A DNA stretch of 63,723 nucleotides from the NCBI GenBank assembly GCA_039182515.1, contig JBCDCE010000014.1, forward strand, positions 1 through 63,723, in the 5' to 3' direction. Positions 24,261 through 32,582 of the stretch are shown one piece after another; position 1 is the stretch's first letter, and each line of letters starts with the position of its first letter. Both the position numbers and the translations under genes were made by a program. The stretch comes from JBCDCE01 sp039182515 (GTDB lineage: Bacteria; Pseudomonadota; Alphaproteobacteria; Rhodobacterales; Rhodobacteraceae). The notes below the pieces were generated by a model, which had not been told where the DNA came from, did no database searches, and was given only the letters and a program-made list of their open reading frames with translations.

Positions 24261-25085
24261 TTAGAAGCGGCCTGATGCACCTCCACCACCGGAGCGTCCA
24301 CCGCCGAAACCACCTGAACCTCCCGACGAAATTCTAGGAATAAAATAGCTCGTTTCGTTTTCATGACCGCAATGTGGGCAGCGGCGACGCCTGAGGCCTC
24401 GCCCACCATGTTGGCGGGTCGCCCGCGACACCACCTCACGAGACTGACGCATTCCTCGGCGCCCACAGTTTGGACAGGGCAAAACGCGCGCAAACACGTT
24501 GCTCAAAGGGTTCTTGGCCATGATCAAGACGCCAGCGCCAAAGATCGCGCTGAAAATCCAGAAGTCATCATCTTTGCTTGAAGCAGGCGCGCTATCGCCC
24601 GCCAAGAAAGGTCGCACGATATTTGCCTCAACAGCCTTGCTGCCATTCAATATGCCTGCTGCAAATCGGTCGTTGCGCAGATCCGGAAGGAAGTCTTCAT
24701 CCACAACCCGTTGGGCCACACCGTCCCAATCGCGGGCGTAAGCTGCACCAAGCTCGACACGCATCGCGCGGTCTTGGCTCAACACCATGACCAAAACACC
24801 ATCGTTACGCTTGGCATCTCCGATGCCCCAATGATTGAAGAGACCCGTCGCAAACTGCTCGAGGGTCATGGTGGGGGCATAGGGGCTTTGGCTCTCAAGC
24901 GCCAGTACGGTCATTTCCACGCCCGTCTCGCGTCGCAAGGCCACAAGTTGATCGCGCAGTTCCGCCTCTTGCGTCTCGTCCAAGAGGTCTGCGAGGTCGT
25001 TTACAGTGGTCGTTTTATAGTCCGGATAGCTTTGCGCCACGGCAAAGCAGGGCCATAGAAGGGCCAAAAAGAGAATTGTACGCAT
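24261..25085 (-). CDS. TPM-domain (YgcG-like) protein with zinc ribbon
   Basis: A 274-residue envelope protein. It has a signal peptide (1-17, ending VAQ) and a TPM domain at about 25-155 (VNDLADLLDETQEAELRDQLVALRRETGVEMTVL, WGIGDAKRNDGVLVM, RVELGAAY). A hydrophobic segment (FWIFSAIFGAGVLIMA) follows, then two CxxC knuckles (CPNCGRR and CPHCGHE) forming a zinc ribbon, and a Gly/Ser-rich tail. TPM proteins take part in membrane-protein quality control or phosphatase-like activity. Monocistronic, convergent with the small acidic gene. Confidence 0.85.
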   Translation of the reverse strand: MRTILFLALLWPCFAVAQSYPDYKTTTVNDLADLLDETQEAELRDQLVALRRETGVEMTVLALESQSPYAPTMTLEQFATGLFNHWGIGDAKRNDGVLVMVLSQDRAMRVELGAAYARDWDGVAQRVVDEDFLPDLRNDRFAAGILNGSKAVEANIVRPFLAGDSAPASSKDDDFWIFSAIFGAGVLIMAKNPLSNVFARVLPCPNCGRRGMRQSREVVSRATRQHGGRGLRRRRCPHCGHENETSYFIPRISSGGSGGFGGGRSGGGGASGRF

Positions 25086-25118
25086 AGCGCCTATATAGGG
25101 ATTTTCGCGCGAATTTAA

Positions 25119-25173
25119 AGCCTTAGATGCCCGTATAGGGAGATCAGGGGCCCTATTCAGGCGCTCTAAGGCT
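25119..25173 (-). terminator. Nested hairpin downstream of trpA
   Basis: AGCCTTAGA (25119-25127) pairs with TCTAAGGCT (25165-25173). Inside it, ATAGGG and CCCTAT form a second stem around a 10-base loop. Read on the minus strand it follows the trpA stop by 33 bases and is followed by TTTAAATT, so it probably ends the trpA transcript. Confidence 0.6.
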
Positions 25174-25205
25174 CTGAAATATTGCCTAAAAACCTTATTG
25201 AAGGC

Positions 25206-25997
25206 TCAAGCCCGGTGCGCGCCATCTGCGAGAGATTTCACGAAGTCCAGAACCTCTGAAACGGGTTTGCCAGAGGCCATTTCGCTGACAATTGCTGAGC
25301 CAACAACGCTGCCATCTGCGATTGATGCAATGGCTTGGGATTTTTCGGGTGTTTTGATCCCAAACCCCACGATCACGGGCAGATCGGTGGCCGCTTTGAT
25401 GCGCGCCACTTCGGGTGCCACGTCTGCGGCTTCGGCCTCAGCGGCACCGGTGATCCCGGTGATCGAGACGTAATACACAAAACCACTGGTGTTGGTTAGG
25501 ACCGCAGGGAGGCGGGCATCGTCCGTGGTGGGCGTGGCCAAACGGATGAAGTTGAGCCCAGCCGCTTGGGCTGGAACGCACAGCTCGTCGTCTTCTTCAG
25601 GGGGCAAGTCCACAACGATCAATCCGTCGATCCCAGCGGCTTTGGCATCGCTCAAGAACTGCTCTACCCCGTGCGAATAGATCGGGTTGTAATAGCCCAT
25701 CAGCACAATTGGGGTCTCTTGATCGCCTTCGCGAAACGCGGAAGCCAGCTCAAGGGTGCGATTGAGCGTCATGCCTTGGGCGAGTGCGCGTTGGCCCGCA
25801 AGCTGGATCGCGGGTCCATCGGCCATCGGATCGGTAAAGGGCAAGCCCAGCTCGATGATATCAACACCCGCACCTGGCAGGCCTTTAACAAGCTCAAGTG
25901 AGGTCTCAAAGTCAGGATCGCCCGCCATGACATAAGCGACAAAAGCCTTTTTGCCTTCGGAGTTCAGCTTCGCGAAAGTGTCGTCGATCCGTGTCAT
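25206..25997 (-). CDS. trpA: Tryptophan synthase alpha subunit
   Basis: A 263-residue TIM-barrel that cleaves indole-3-glycerol phosphate to indole and glyceraldehyde 3-phosphate for TrpB. The signature DIIELGLPFTDPMADGPAIQ carries the catalytic Glu and Asp. LIVVDLPPEE, YYVSITGITGA and VIVGFGIKTPEKS are the phosphate-binding and loop regions. The ATG at 25997 follows GAGGATCACC; an in-frame TTG upstream was rejected. It is unlinked from trpB (5182, opposite strand). The preceding gene on the same strand is the intradiol dioxygenase, unrelated in function. Confidence 0.97.
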   Translation of the reverse strand: MTRIDDTFAKLNSEGKKAFVAYVMAGDPDFETSLELVKGLPGAGVDIIELGLPFTDPMADGPAIQLAGQRALAQGMTLNRTLELASAFREGDQETPIVLMGYYNPIYSHGVEQFLSDAKAAGIDGLIVVDLPPEEDDELCVPAQAAGLNFIRLATPTTDDARLPAVLTNTSGFVYYVSITGITGAAEAEAADVAPEVARIKAATDLPVIVGFGIKTPEKSQAIASIADGSVVGSAIVSEMASGKPVSEVLDFVKSLADGAHRA

Positions 25998-26074
25998 GGT
26001 GATCCTCAAAGCCCTCTAAAAGCCGCTCTTATTGCGTGAAATATCGCTTTGCCGCCAAAGGGGCTAAAGATCAA

Positions 26075-26099
26075 GCCTAACTCGCGCTCAGGATTAGGC
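26075..26099 (-). terminator. Weak hairpin after the dioxygenase gene
   Basis: GCCTAA and TTAGGC (6-bp stem, 13-base loop) lie just past the stop of the minus-strand dioxygenase. No good U run is seen, so the seven-gene operon may end here only partially. Confidence 0.35.
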
Positions 26100-26105
26100 T
26101 AAGGC

Positions 26106-26975
26106 TTAGGCTTCGGGGGCTAAGGTCACGTCAAATGCGACGTGCAAGAACGGCTCTGTGATCTTACCGGACAGCGCCATGCCGTCTGGGAACTCAGAGG
26201 CGGGACGCTCAATATAGGTCATCACCAGGTCCTCGCGCACGCCAAAGACTGTGTCTTGATCCAAGTAAGGATCGTCATCGGGAAAGATCTCAGTGACCAA
26301 GGATTTAAAGCCCGGCGCTTTGACGATGTAATGCAGGTGAGACGGACGCCAGGGGTGGCGCCCGCAAGCGCGCAGAATGTCCCCCACCGGCCCATCGGAC
26401 GGAACAGTGTATTCCACAGGTTTCACGGTGGTGAAGGCGTAGCGGCCATCCTCGCCAACAGTCATCAACCCGTGAAAGGAAAAGGTGTCTTGCTCGTCGT
26501 CTTGGCTGGCATAAAGGCCGTTGGGCGCGGTTTGCCAAATATCGAGCTCAGCGCCCGCAATTGGTTTGCCGTGAGTGTCTTTGATTGTGCCCTCAGCCAA
26601 AAGCACAGGCCCGCCGTAGTGCCGCTTCATATCGCCGCCAAAGGCCAAAGGTGGGGCGCCCGACACATGGAACGGGCCGAGTACGGAAGAGCTTGTGGCC
26701 TCACTACTGGAATGAATCATATCGACCAAGGAAGAGAGCCCAAGCACGTCTGAAGCCAGGACAAATTCGTGCCTGTCTTCGCTCTCAATCGCGGCGCAGC
26801 CTTCGAGGAAAGCAATGCCTGCGCGCCATTCCTCGTGGGTCAGCTTGGTCTCTTTGGCAAAGGCATGCAGATGCGACACAAGCGATCCCATGATCTCGCG
26901 GATGCGGGGGTCTGTGTCTTCGGAAAGATAGCGCATAAACACATCTGTTATGTTGTCTTTGGTCACGGTGCGCAT
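26106..26975 (-). CDS. Intradiol ring-cleavage dioxygenase (hydroxyquinol/catechol 1,2-type)
   Basis: A 289-residue Fe(III) dioxygenase. The N-terminal dimerisation domain (DPRIREIMGSLVSHLHAFAKETKLTHEEW, residues about 22-50) and the catalytic beta-sandwich are both present. The latter has VLGPFHV, IAGAELDIWQT, the iron-ligand Tyr in NGLYASQDDE, and the Tyr-His-His cluster near RACGRHPWRPSHLHYIV. The N-terminal type is that of hydroxyquinol 1,2-dioxygenases, which yield maleylacetate. Catechol or chlorocatechol remain possible. Start 26975 follows AAGGA. Last gene of the FAH-TRAP operon, 12 bases after dctM. Confidence 0.88.
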   Translation of the reverse strand: MRTVTKDNITDVFMRYLSEDTDPRIREIMGSLVSHLHAFAKETKLTHEEWRAGIAFLEGCAAIESEDRHEFVLASDVLGLSSLVDMIHSSSEATSSSVLGPFHVSGAPPLAFGGDMKRHYGGPVLLAEGTIKDTHGKPIAGAELDIWQTAPNGLYASQDDEQDTFSFHGLMTVGEDGRYAFTTVKPVEYTVPSDGPVGDILRACGRHPWRPSHLHYIVKAPGFKSLVTEIFPDDDPYLDQDTVFGVREDLVMTYIERPASEFPDGMALSGKITEPFLHVAFDVTLAPEA

Positions 26976-26987
26976 CAGCAAATATCC

Positions 26988-28292
26988 TTAGATGAGGGCA
27001 AGGCTCAGAACGGGGAATTGGATCAGGATCAGGAGCACAATCAGCATCACGAAGGCAAATGGCAGTGCGCCTAAGAACACGTCCTTTAGGGAGATCCGGT
27101 CGTCATTGATGGTCGATTTGATCACAAAACATGAGATGCCCAGCGGCGGTGTCAGAAGACCAATTTCAGCACCGACCACAGTGATGATACCAAACCAAAT
27201 GAGTGACATATCCAGCGCTTCTGCCAGGGGCAAAAAGAGCGGCACAACAATCAAGATAATCGAGGCCGTGTCGAGCAGTGTGCCTAAAAACAGCATCAAG
27301 AGCACATAAAGCAGCATCACGCCCCAAAAGGAGGCGGAGTTGCCTGCGAGCATGTCTTGCAATTGGTTGGGCAAACCGGCGAGGCCCAGCATACGACTAT
27401 AGATGGACGCTGCGGTGATCAAAAAGAGGATCGCAGCCGTTATATGTCCGGTTTCCAAAAGCGCTTCCCAAAAGCTGCGCGCGGTCATGGTGCGGCGCAC
27501 AAGGGCAATGATTAGGGCCACCAGGGCGCCCGCCGCACCCGCTTCCACGGCTGTGAGCCAGCCCGTGTAGATGCCGCCCAAAACGATTGTGATGAGCAGA
27601 AGCGTCGGTAGCGTCTTGGACGCGATTTCGCGGCCCGACATCCATTCGCTGTCATCCACGATACGTCCGCCCACAAACCCGGGCGTGAAGCGGCCCATGA
27701 ACCAAATGGCGCCCACATAAGCGATGGCCAGCATGATCCCTGGAATGACGCCCGCAAGGAACATATCGCCCACCGATTGTTCGGCAACGAAGGAGTAAAT
27801 GATCAGCATGGCGGAAGGGGGAATGATCATGCCCAACACCGACGAGCCCGCCACAACCCCCACCGCAAAGCGCGGATTATAGGCCTGGGCCATCATTTGC
27901 GGCACAGAAACCTTGGTAAACACGGACGCAGAGGCGATGGATGAGCCGGTCACTGCGGCAAATACGGCGTTTGCGCCCACAGTCGCCATGCCAATCCCGC
28001 CTTTCACTTTGCGAAAGCGCATGGTCATCACTTCGTAGATGTCTTTGCCCAGCCCGGCTTTCGAGACGATGAGCCCCATAAAGGTGAATAGCGGGATGGT
28101 GGCGAAGCTGTACTCCATCGCGCTGTCACCCACAGCGATTTTCAGCAGGTTCAGCGCGAGCGTGAAGTTGTCGCGCATGAGCCAGATCGAGACAAACGAC
28201 ACGACCCCAAGCGCCACCGGGATGTAAACGCCCGAATAGATCAAAAAGACGATGGCTATGACCGAGATGAGGCCAATCTCAATGGGGGTCAT
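26988..28292 (-). CDS. dctM: TRAP transporter large permease
   Basis: A 434-residue DctM-type subunit with about 12 membrane helices, using a sodium or proton gradient to import an organic acid delivered by the DctP protein. Family landmarks: PLFTFMGLIVSKAGLGKDIYEVM, GANAVFAAVTGSSIASASVF, YNPRFAVGVVAGSSVLGMIIPPSAMLIIYSFV and LLTPPLGISCFVIKS. It overlaps dctQ by 4 bases and precedes the dioxygenase by 12 bases, so transporter and ring-cleavage enzyme are one transcription unit. Confidence 0.95.
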   Translation of the reverse strand: MTPIEIGLISVIAIVFLIYSGVYIPVALGVVSFVSIWLMRDNFTLALNLLKIAVGDSAMEYSFATIPLFTFMGLIVSKAGLGKDIYEVMTMRFRKVKGGIGMATVGANAVFAAVTGSSIASASVFTKVSVPQMMAQAYNPRFAVGVVAGSSVLGMIIPPSAMLIIYSFVAEQSVGDMFLAGVIPGIMLAIAYVGAIWFMGRFTPGFVGGRIVDDSEWMSGREIASKTLPTLLLITIVLGGIYTGWLTAVEAGAAGALVALIIALVRRTMTARSFWEALLETGHITAAILFLITAASIYSRMLGLAGLPNQLQDMLAGNSASFWGVMLLYVLLMLFLGTLLDTASIILIVVPLFLPLAEALDMSLIWFGIITVVGAEIGLLTPPLGISCFVIKSTINDDRISLKDVFLGALPFAFVMLIVLLILIQFPVLSLALI

Positions 28293-28855
28293 TTGGCAGG
28301 CCCGTCTTGGTCAGAGGATTGATGCTCGGGCACGCGGACCAGCTCAGGGCGGTCCTGCGCCGTGATCACTTTGAGCACAAAGATCACGCAGGCGAGTGCC
28401 GTGCCGGTGGTGATCACCAGCTTGACCGGCCACCAAGGCAGGGTGAAAAGCCCCGGCACGCCAAAGTAGTCTTGCGTGTTCCACATGTGCAGAACTTCCG
28501 GATAGGTGATGTAGGCAATGAGCCCCATAAAAATCGCGGAGACCGCATTGATGATGCGCCGAAGGTTCGATGTGAGGCCCGGTCTGCGGTTGTGCAAGAG
28601 GTTCAAAAACCCATCGGAGCGCGTGAGGCGATCCACGCGCACCACATCGGGCAGTTGCAAAAACACGATCAAAACGACCGAAAACTGCACCATTTCGTAG
28701 GTGCCGCGCAGGGGCGATGAAAAGACACCCCGCGCAACCACGTCGATGTTGAGGATCACCACCAAGGCCAGCACAACAAGTGTGCCCATGGCATTGGAGG
28801 CAATCGCGAGCGCATTGGCTGCCCGAGAGACGCCAGACAAAGCAGATCTTAGCAT
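28289..28855 (-). CDS. dctQ: TRAP transporter small permease
   Basis: A 188-residue DctQ-type subunit with four membrane helices (near 20-40, 58-75, 95-115 and 135-160). It contains the loosely conserved LNIDVVARGVFSSPLRGTYEMVQFSVVLIVFLQLPDVVR pattern. It pairs with DctM, its stop overlapping the dctM start by 4 bases. The C-terminal 30 residues are polar and cytoplasmic. Confidence 0.9.
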   Translation of the reverse strand: MLRSALSGVSRAANALAIASNAMGTLVVLALVVILNIDVVARGVFSSPLRGTYEMVQFSVVLIVFLQLPDVVRVDRLTRSDGFLNLLHNRRPGLTSNLRRIINAVSAIFMGLIAYITYPEVLHMWNTQDYFGVPGLFTLPWWPVKLVITTGTALACVIFVLKVITAQDRPELVRVPEHQSSDQDGPAK

Positions 28856-28894
28856 GATTTGGCCCTTTCTCAGATCAGCCTTGGCCGTGCGCGC

Positions 28895-29968
28895 TTACTG
28901 GGCTGTCCAGTCGCGCACGCCGGTAAAGCCAGCGGCTTCGAGCTTACCGAGGTAGGCCGCGAGCATATCAGTACCGGCTTCGCCGCGCCCATCGAGGTTT
29001 GCGGCCCACTCCTGCGCCACGTTCGGCATAGCATTGGCCCAGGCGGCACGGTCCTGTGCGGAGACCTCCACAATGGTGCCGCCATCCGCCACATAGGCCT
29101 CACGAGACGCCGCTGCGCGGTCCATAGCGATCCCTGCCACATGGTCGCGGTAATCAATGGCAACAGCTTTGAGCACATCCTTCACAGCGTCAGGCAATTT
29201 GGCCCAATAGTCCGCATTCACTGTGATGGTTTTGGAGTTCACAGCGCCCAGGTCTGCGCGCAGCATGTAAGGCGCCACTTCCGCGATTTTGAAGGTTTTG
29301 GCGGCTTCAGGCCAAAGCATCCCGCAATCCACAAGACCGGTTTGGAGCATGTTGTAAAAGTCGGTCAAGCCACCACGAACGCCAGCGGCTCCCGAGATGC
29401 CTTCCAGATAGCGCAGGTTCAAACCAGCACCGGCAATTTTGCGGTTTTCGAGATCAGAGACCGAAGACACCGGATCTGAACAAAACACCTGATACGTATC
29501 AAGCACCACGCCGGTAGCGAGATAAACTTGGTTTTGTGCCGCAAATTCGTTGTTCATCGCGGGGTATTCGCGGGCAATCTCGTCCACGGCTTTGGCAACT
29601 GCGCGGGCATCAGAGGCCACGAAAGGCGTGGAGCCAGAGATGCCTTGGCTGGGCAGTTTAGAGGAATGGAAGATCGTCGTCACAATGCCGATGTCGCCCA
29701 GACCCAGCTGAACACCCTCCAGCACGCCTTTGGGCTTCACGATGGAGCCACCGTAGTTTTCTTGCCAGCGCATTTTGTATTCGCCAGCTTCCGCCAAGCG
29801 CCGGTCAACCTCGGGAATGAAGAAGTTGGTGAATTCTTTGACCCAGAGAGCGCGCGCCGGATAGCCGTCGATCACAACGGCTGAAACCGTTTGTTGCGCA
29901 GATGCAGGTAGGGCCAGCGAGGCCGCGAAGGCCGCGCCCATCAGGCAGCTTTTGGTGAAGTTCTTCAT
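28895..29968 (-). CDS. dctP: TRAP transporter substrate-binding protein
   Basis: A 357-residue periplasmic DctP-type protein: signal peptide 1-24 (ending PASA) and a mature two-lobe body. Within it are GVLEGVQLGLGDIGIVTTIFHSSKLP, the DLENRKIAGAGLNLRYLEGISGAA segment around the substrate Arg position, and FYNMLQTGLVDCGMLW. The ligand is unread. Candidates are an aromatic acid, suggested by the dioxygenase in the same operon, or malonate, suggested by the divergent matAB genes. The ATG follows GGGAGGAAAAAC. A 65-base gap separates it from the OsmC gene. Confidence 0.9.
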   Translation of the reverse strand: MKNFTKSCLMGAAFAASLALPASAQQTVSAVVIDGYPARALWVKEFTNFFIPEVDRRLAEAGEYKMRWQENYGGSIVKPKGVLEGVQLGLGDIGIVTTIFHSSKLPSQGISGSTPFVASDARAVAKAVDEIAREYPAMNNEFAAQNQVYLATGVVLDTYQVFCSDPVSSVSDLENRKIAGAGLNLRYLEGISGAAGVRGGLTDFYNMLQTGLVDCGMLWPEAAKTFKIAEVAPYMLRADLGAVNSKTITVNADYWAKLPDAVKDVLKAVAIDYRDHVAGIAMDRAAASREAYVADGGTIVEVSAQDRAAWANAMPNVAQEWAANLDGRGEAGTDMLAAYLGKLEAAGFTGVRDWTAQ

Positions 29969-30033
29969 TGTTTTTCCTCCCAGAGAGATAGTTTTTTATG
30001 CCTGTTGATGGCTAAATTATTGTTTTTATGAGG

Positions 30034-30492
30034 TTATGGGGCTTTCACCCAGGTAACTGTTAGATCGGTGCCTGCCGCTTTGAAGAGTTTGGCTATGGCG
30101 CAATATTTGGCCGTCTCTACGCCAACCCTCGTCAGCTCTTCCTGGCTCGCAGAGGTGTCGCAAGTGACGGTGAGATGAATTTCGGGAAACGGGATATCGA
30201 TCTCTTCTTGCATCAGCACGCCGCGGCGATCGAATTTGCAGTTTGCGTCGATGCTCATGGTGCCGAGGTCCACCCCAAGCCGCTCCGCGTTTTTGTGGCC
30301 AATCACATTTGTGCAGGCGATGAGCGCTGTCATCGCGGCTTCCGTGGGCGTGGGTCCCATGTTTGTCCCGCCGCGTTCCTCGGGCTCGTCAATCACCACA
30401 TTGAGGTTTCTCACGGGGATTTCTGTGCGCGAATGGGTGGGACAGGCCGCCTTTGCGCGGTAGGTCACAACCGGTTTCATTTTCACAGCCAT
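30034..30492 (-). CDS. OsmC-family protein
   Basis: A 152-residue OsmC/Ohr-superfamily protein. It shows the P-x-E-A helix (GPTPTEAAMTALIACTNVIGHKNAERLG) with the first conserved cysteine (ACTN) and a second near the end (AKYCAIAKLFKAAG), the pair that reduces organic peroxides in this family. Many operon-linked OsmC proteins have unproven roles. The ATG at 30492 follows GAGGAGA. It is the third gene of the FAH-nitroreductase-OsmC-TRAP-dioxygenase operon, 13 bases after the nitroreductase. Confidence 0.85.
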   Translation of the reverse strand: MAVKMKPVVTYRAKAACPTHSRTEIPVRNLNVVIDEPEERGGTNMGPTPTEAAMTALIACTNVIGHKNAERLGVDLGTMSIDANCKFDRRGVLMQEEIDIPFPEIHLTVTCDTSASQEELTRVGVETAKYCAIAKLFKAAGTDLTVTWVKAP

Positions 30493-30505
30493 GGCGCGTG
30501 TCTCC

Positions 30506-31171
30506 TCAAGCGTAGGTGCACACATCCTCAAAGGCAAAGCGGGGCAGTTTTTGAAACAAAGCCGTCTCGTCTGCGTAGCCGAGGTTGCATAGAAAGTTTG
30601 ATTTGAGCGTGGTACCCGCAAAGAACTCTTCGTCCACGACCGCGTTTGAAAAGCCGGACATTGCCCCCACATCGAGGCCCATCGCGCGGGCCGCGATCAT
30701 GAAATATGCGCCCTGAAGGGTGCCGTTTCGAAAGGCTGTGTTCTCGATATGCTGGGCTTTGCCTTCAAACATATGCCGACGGTCTTCATGCGGGAAAAGC
30801 TTTGGCAAATGTTCCCAAAACGCCAGATCATGCGCGATGATTGCCGTGACAGGCGCGCCCATCATTTTAGCAACATTCTGTGGCTTGAGGGACTTTGCCA
30901 GGCGCTCTTTTCCCTCTTTTGAGGTCACAAACACAAAGCGCGCGGGCAGCGTGTTCATGCTGGTGGCACCGTTGATGGTGATCTCGTAGATTTCCTCGAG
31001 CATGCCTTCGGGAATGGGTTTGTCCAACCAAGCGTAGTGCGAGCGTGCGCCGCTTAGGATCAGATCAATGCTATCGTCAGACAGCCGATCAATGCGCGTC
31101 CGAAGATCCCGGTGATCCTGTTGGGCCTTTGCACGCAGTTCGGCCAAGGCTTCTGGAGTAGGCGCGGTCAT
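30506..31171 (-). CDS. Nitroreductase-family FMN oxidoreductase (RutE/HadB-like)
   Basis: A 221-residue flavoprotein. Recognisable RutE-type layout: DLILSGARSHYAWLDKPIPEGMLEEIYE, NGATSMNTLPARFVFV, a middle IENTAFRNGTLQGAYFMIAARAMGLDVGAMSGF, and KSNFLCNLGYAD. RutE-like enzymes reduce malonic semialdehyde in pyrimidine breakdown. Other members reduce enones or nitro groups. It overlaps the upstream FAH gene by 4 bases. Because malonate genes lie divergently, a role in malonic-semialdehyde metabolism is worth considering (inference). Confidence 0.8.
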   Translation of the reverse strand: MTAPTPEALAELRAKAQQDHRDLRTRIDRLSDDSIDLILSGARSHYAWLDKPIPEGMLEEIYEITINGATSMNTLPARFVFVTSKEGKERLAKSLKPQNVAKMMGAPVTAIIAHDLAFWEHLPKLFPHEDRRHMFEGKAQHIENTAFRNGTLQGAYFMIAARAMGLDVGAMSGFSNAVVDEEFFAGTTLKSNFLCNLGYADETALFQKLPRFAFEDVCTYA

Positions 31172-32052
31172 TGAGCGGCCACGCTTGCATTTACGTCTTT
31201 TTCGTCAATCACGGGGCTGGCGCAGATGCCGATGCCTTCAATCTCGATCTCCACGGTCTCGCCCGGTTTGAGCCAGCGCGGATTGGGTTTTTTAGCATGG
31301 CCAACGCCCGGAGGGGTGCCCAAGGCAATCAGATCCCCTGGCTCTAGCGTTGTGTATTCCGAAATCGTCGCAATGACCGCACGCGTGTCCCAAATCATGT
31401 TGGCGGTGTTCGAGCTTTGCAAAATCTCGGTACCTACGCGGCTTTCGATCTTCAAACCAGAAGCGCCTTCGGGAAGCTCTTCGGGCGTGACGGTGTAGGG
31501 GCCAATCGCTCCGGTTGCATCGAAGTTTTTGCCTGGGGTCCATTGATGGGTCTTGCGTTGGTATTCACGCACGGAGCCATCATTGAACACGGTATAGCCA
31601 AACACGTGATCTAACGCGTCTTCTTTTGCGATATGCCGACCGCCCTTGCCAACGATTAGCATCAGTTCGGCTTCATAATCTAAAGTGATGGAGCAGCTTG
31701 GTCGCACCATCGGCTGACCTGCCGCCATGATCGAGTTCTTTCCGCGCATGAACAACGCGGGGTATTCGGGGATCTCATAGCCGCCTTCTTTGATGTGATC
31801 GGTGTAGTTCAAGCCCATGCAAATGATTGTCCCTGGCGCTGCCACGGGCAGGGCAGGTACAATTGAAGCGACCTCCACAGCCGGTGCCGTTGCGATCTGC
31901 GCCTTAACGCTTTCTAGAAGCGTAGGATCGTTGATGAGACCTGACAAATCAGCCCCAATCTCTGGGTTGAGCGCCGTCAAATTAACCGCTTGGTCGCCCG
32001 TCACCGAGAAGACGGCCGTGCCGTTCTGCGTTTCGCCCACCAGATATTTCAT
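31168..32052 (-). CDS. Fumarylacetoacetate hydrolase-family protein
   Basis: A 294-residue FAH-fold hydrolase/decarboxylase. The metal site is clear: ICMGLNYTDHIKEGG, then PALFMRGKNSIMAAGQPM, then the DYEAELMLIVGKGGRHI block giving two metal ligands, and GTPPGVGHAKKP near the end. Such proteins cleave C-C bonds of acylpyruvates or decarboxylate oxaloacetate-like acids. The ATG at 32052 was chosen from the conserved KYLVGE start and AAGGA. First gene of the minus-strand catabolic operon, divergent from the YciI-like gene across 84 bases. Confidence 0.88.
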   Translation of the reverse strand: MKYLVGETQNGTAVFSVTGDQAVNLTALNPEIGADLSGLINDPTLLESVKAQIATAPAVEVASIVPALPVAAPGTIICMGLNYTDHIKEGGYEIPEYPALFMRGKNSIMAAGQPMVRPSCSITLDYEAELMLIVGKGGRHIAKEDALDHVFGYTVFNDGSVREYQRKTHQWTPGKNFDATGAIGPYTVTPEELPEGASGLKIESRVGTEILQSSNTANMIWDTRAVIATISEYTTLEPGDLIALGTPPGVGHAKKPNPRWLKPGETVEIEIEGIGICASPVIDEKDVNASVAAQ

Positions 32053-32109
32053 GTCTGCAATCCTTGTCAGTTCATCCAATTTCTGCCTACAATATGGATG
32101 AGTGTCAAT

Positions 32110-32123
32110 AAATATCGATATTT
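32110..32123. promoter_or_regulatory. 14-bp palindrome in the divergent catabolic promoter
   Basis: AAATATCGATATTT is a perfect 14-base palindrome in the 84-base gap between the FAH operon and the YciI-GntR-mat genes, 13 bases before the YciI start. It is a candidate binding site for the GntR protein encoded at 32583. Confidence 0.5.
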
Positions 32124-32136
32124 TAGGAGCGGCAAT

Positions 32137-32523
32137 ATGGTGGCTTGGGCGGATTATAAAGCGGAAGCAAAAAAGAGAGGTGCTTTGGCGCTCGAGCTTT
32201 ACGCTGCTGTCAGCACGCCTGCTGGCGCGCCAGAAGCGGTCAAAGCCGCGCTGCCTGAGCATTTGGCGTATCAAGCGGAGTTGGAGAAATCTGGGCAGCT
32301 CGCCTTTGCCGGGCCGATGTCGGATGAAACGGGCGTACATATGCAAGGTCTTGGCCTGATCATCTACCGTGCGGAGAGCTTAGAGACCGCGCAGGCCCTG
32401 GCTGAGGCCGATCCAATGCATAAATCCGGTGCGCGGAGTTTTATTTTGCGGCGATGGATGATTAACGAAGGCGCGCTCACCCTGTCTGTTGGGCTTTCCA
32501 CAGGTGGTGCTACCTTGAGTTAA
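32137..32523 (+). CDS. YciI-like (YCII domain) protein
   Basis: A 128-residue protein of the YciI/muconolactone-isomerase-like alpha-beta fold. It shows LPEHLAYQAELEKSGQLAFAGPMSDE with the conserved His, then AQALAEADPMHKSGARSFILRRWMINEG containing the DPxxxxG motif. YCII domains serve as small isomerases or dehydrohalogenases in aromatic catabolism. The ATG at 32137 follows AGGAGCGG. It opens the plus-strand half of the catabolic locus, 59 bases before the GntR gene. A role in processing the dioxygenase product is plausible (inference). Confidence 0.8.
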   Translation: MVAWADYKAEAKKRGALALELYAAVSTPAGAPEAVKAALPEHLAYQAELEKSGQLAFAGPMSDETGVHMQGLGLIIYRAESLETAQALAEADPMHKSGARSFILRRWMINEGALTLSVGLSTGGATLS

Positions 32524-32582
32524 GGTTTGCGCCCGACAGAATTTTCACGCCCAAGCAGTGGCGCGCACGGAGGACAACGGTC

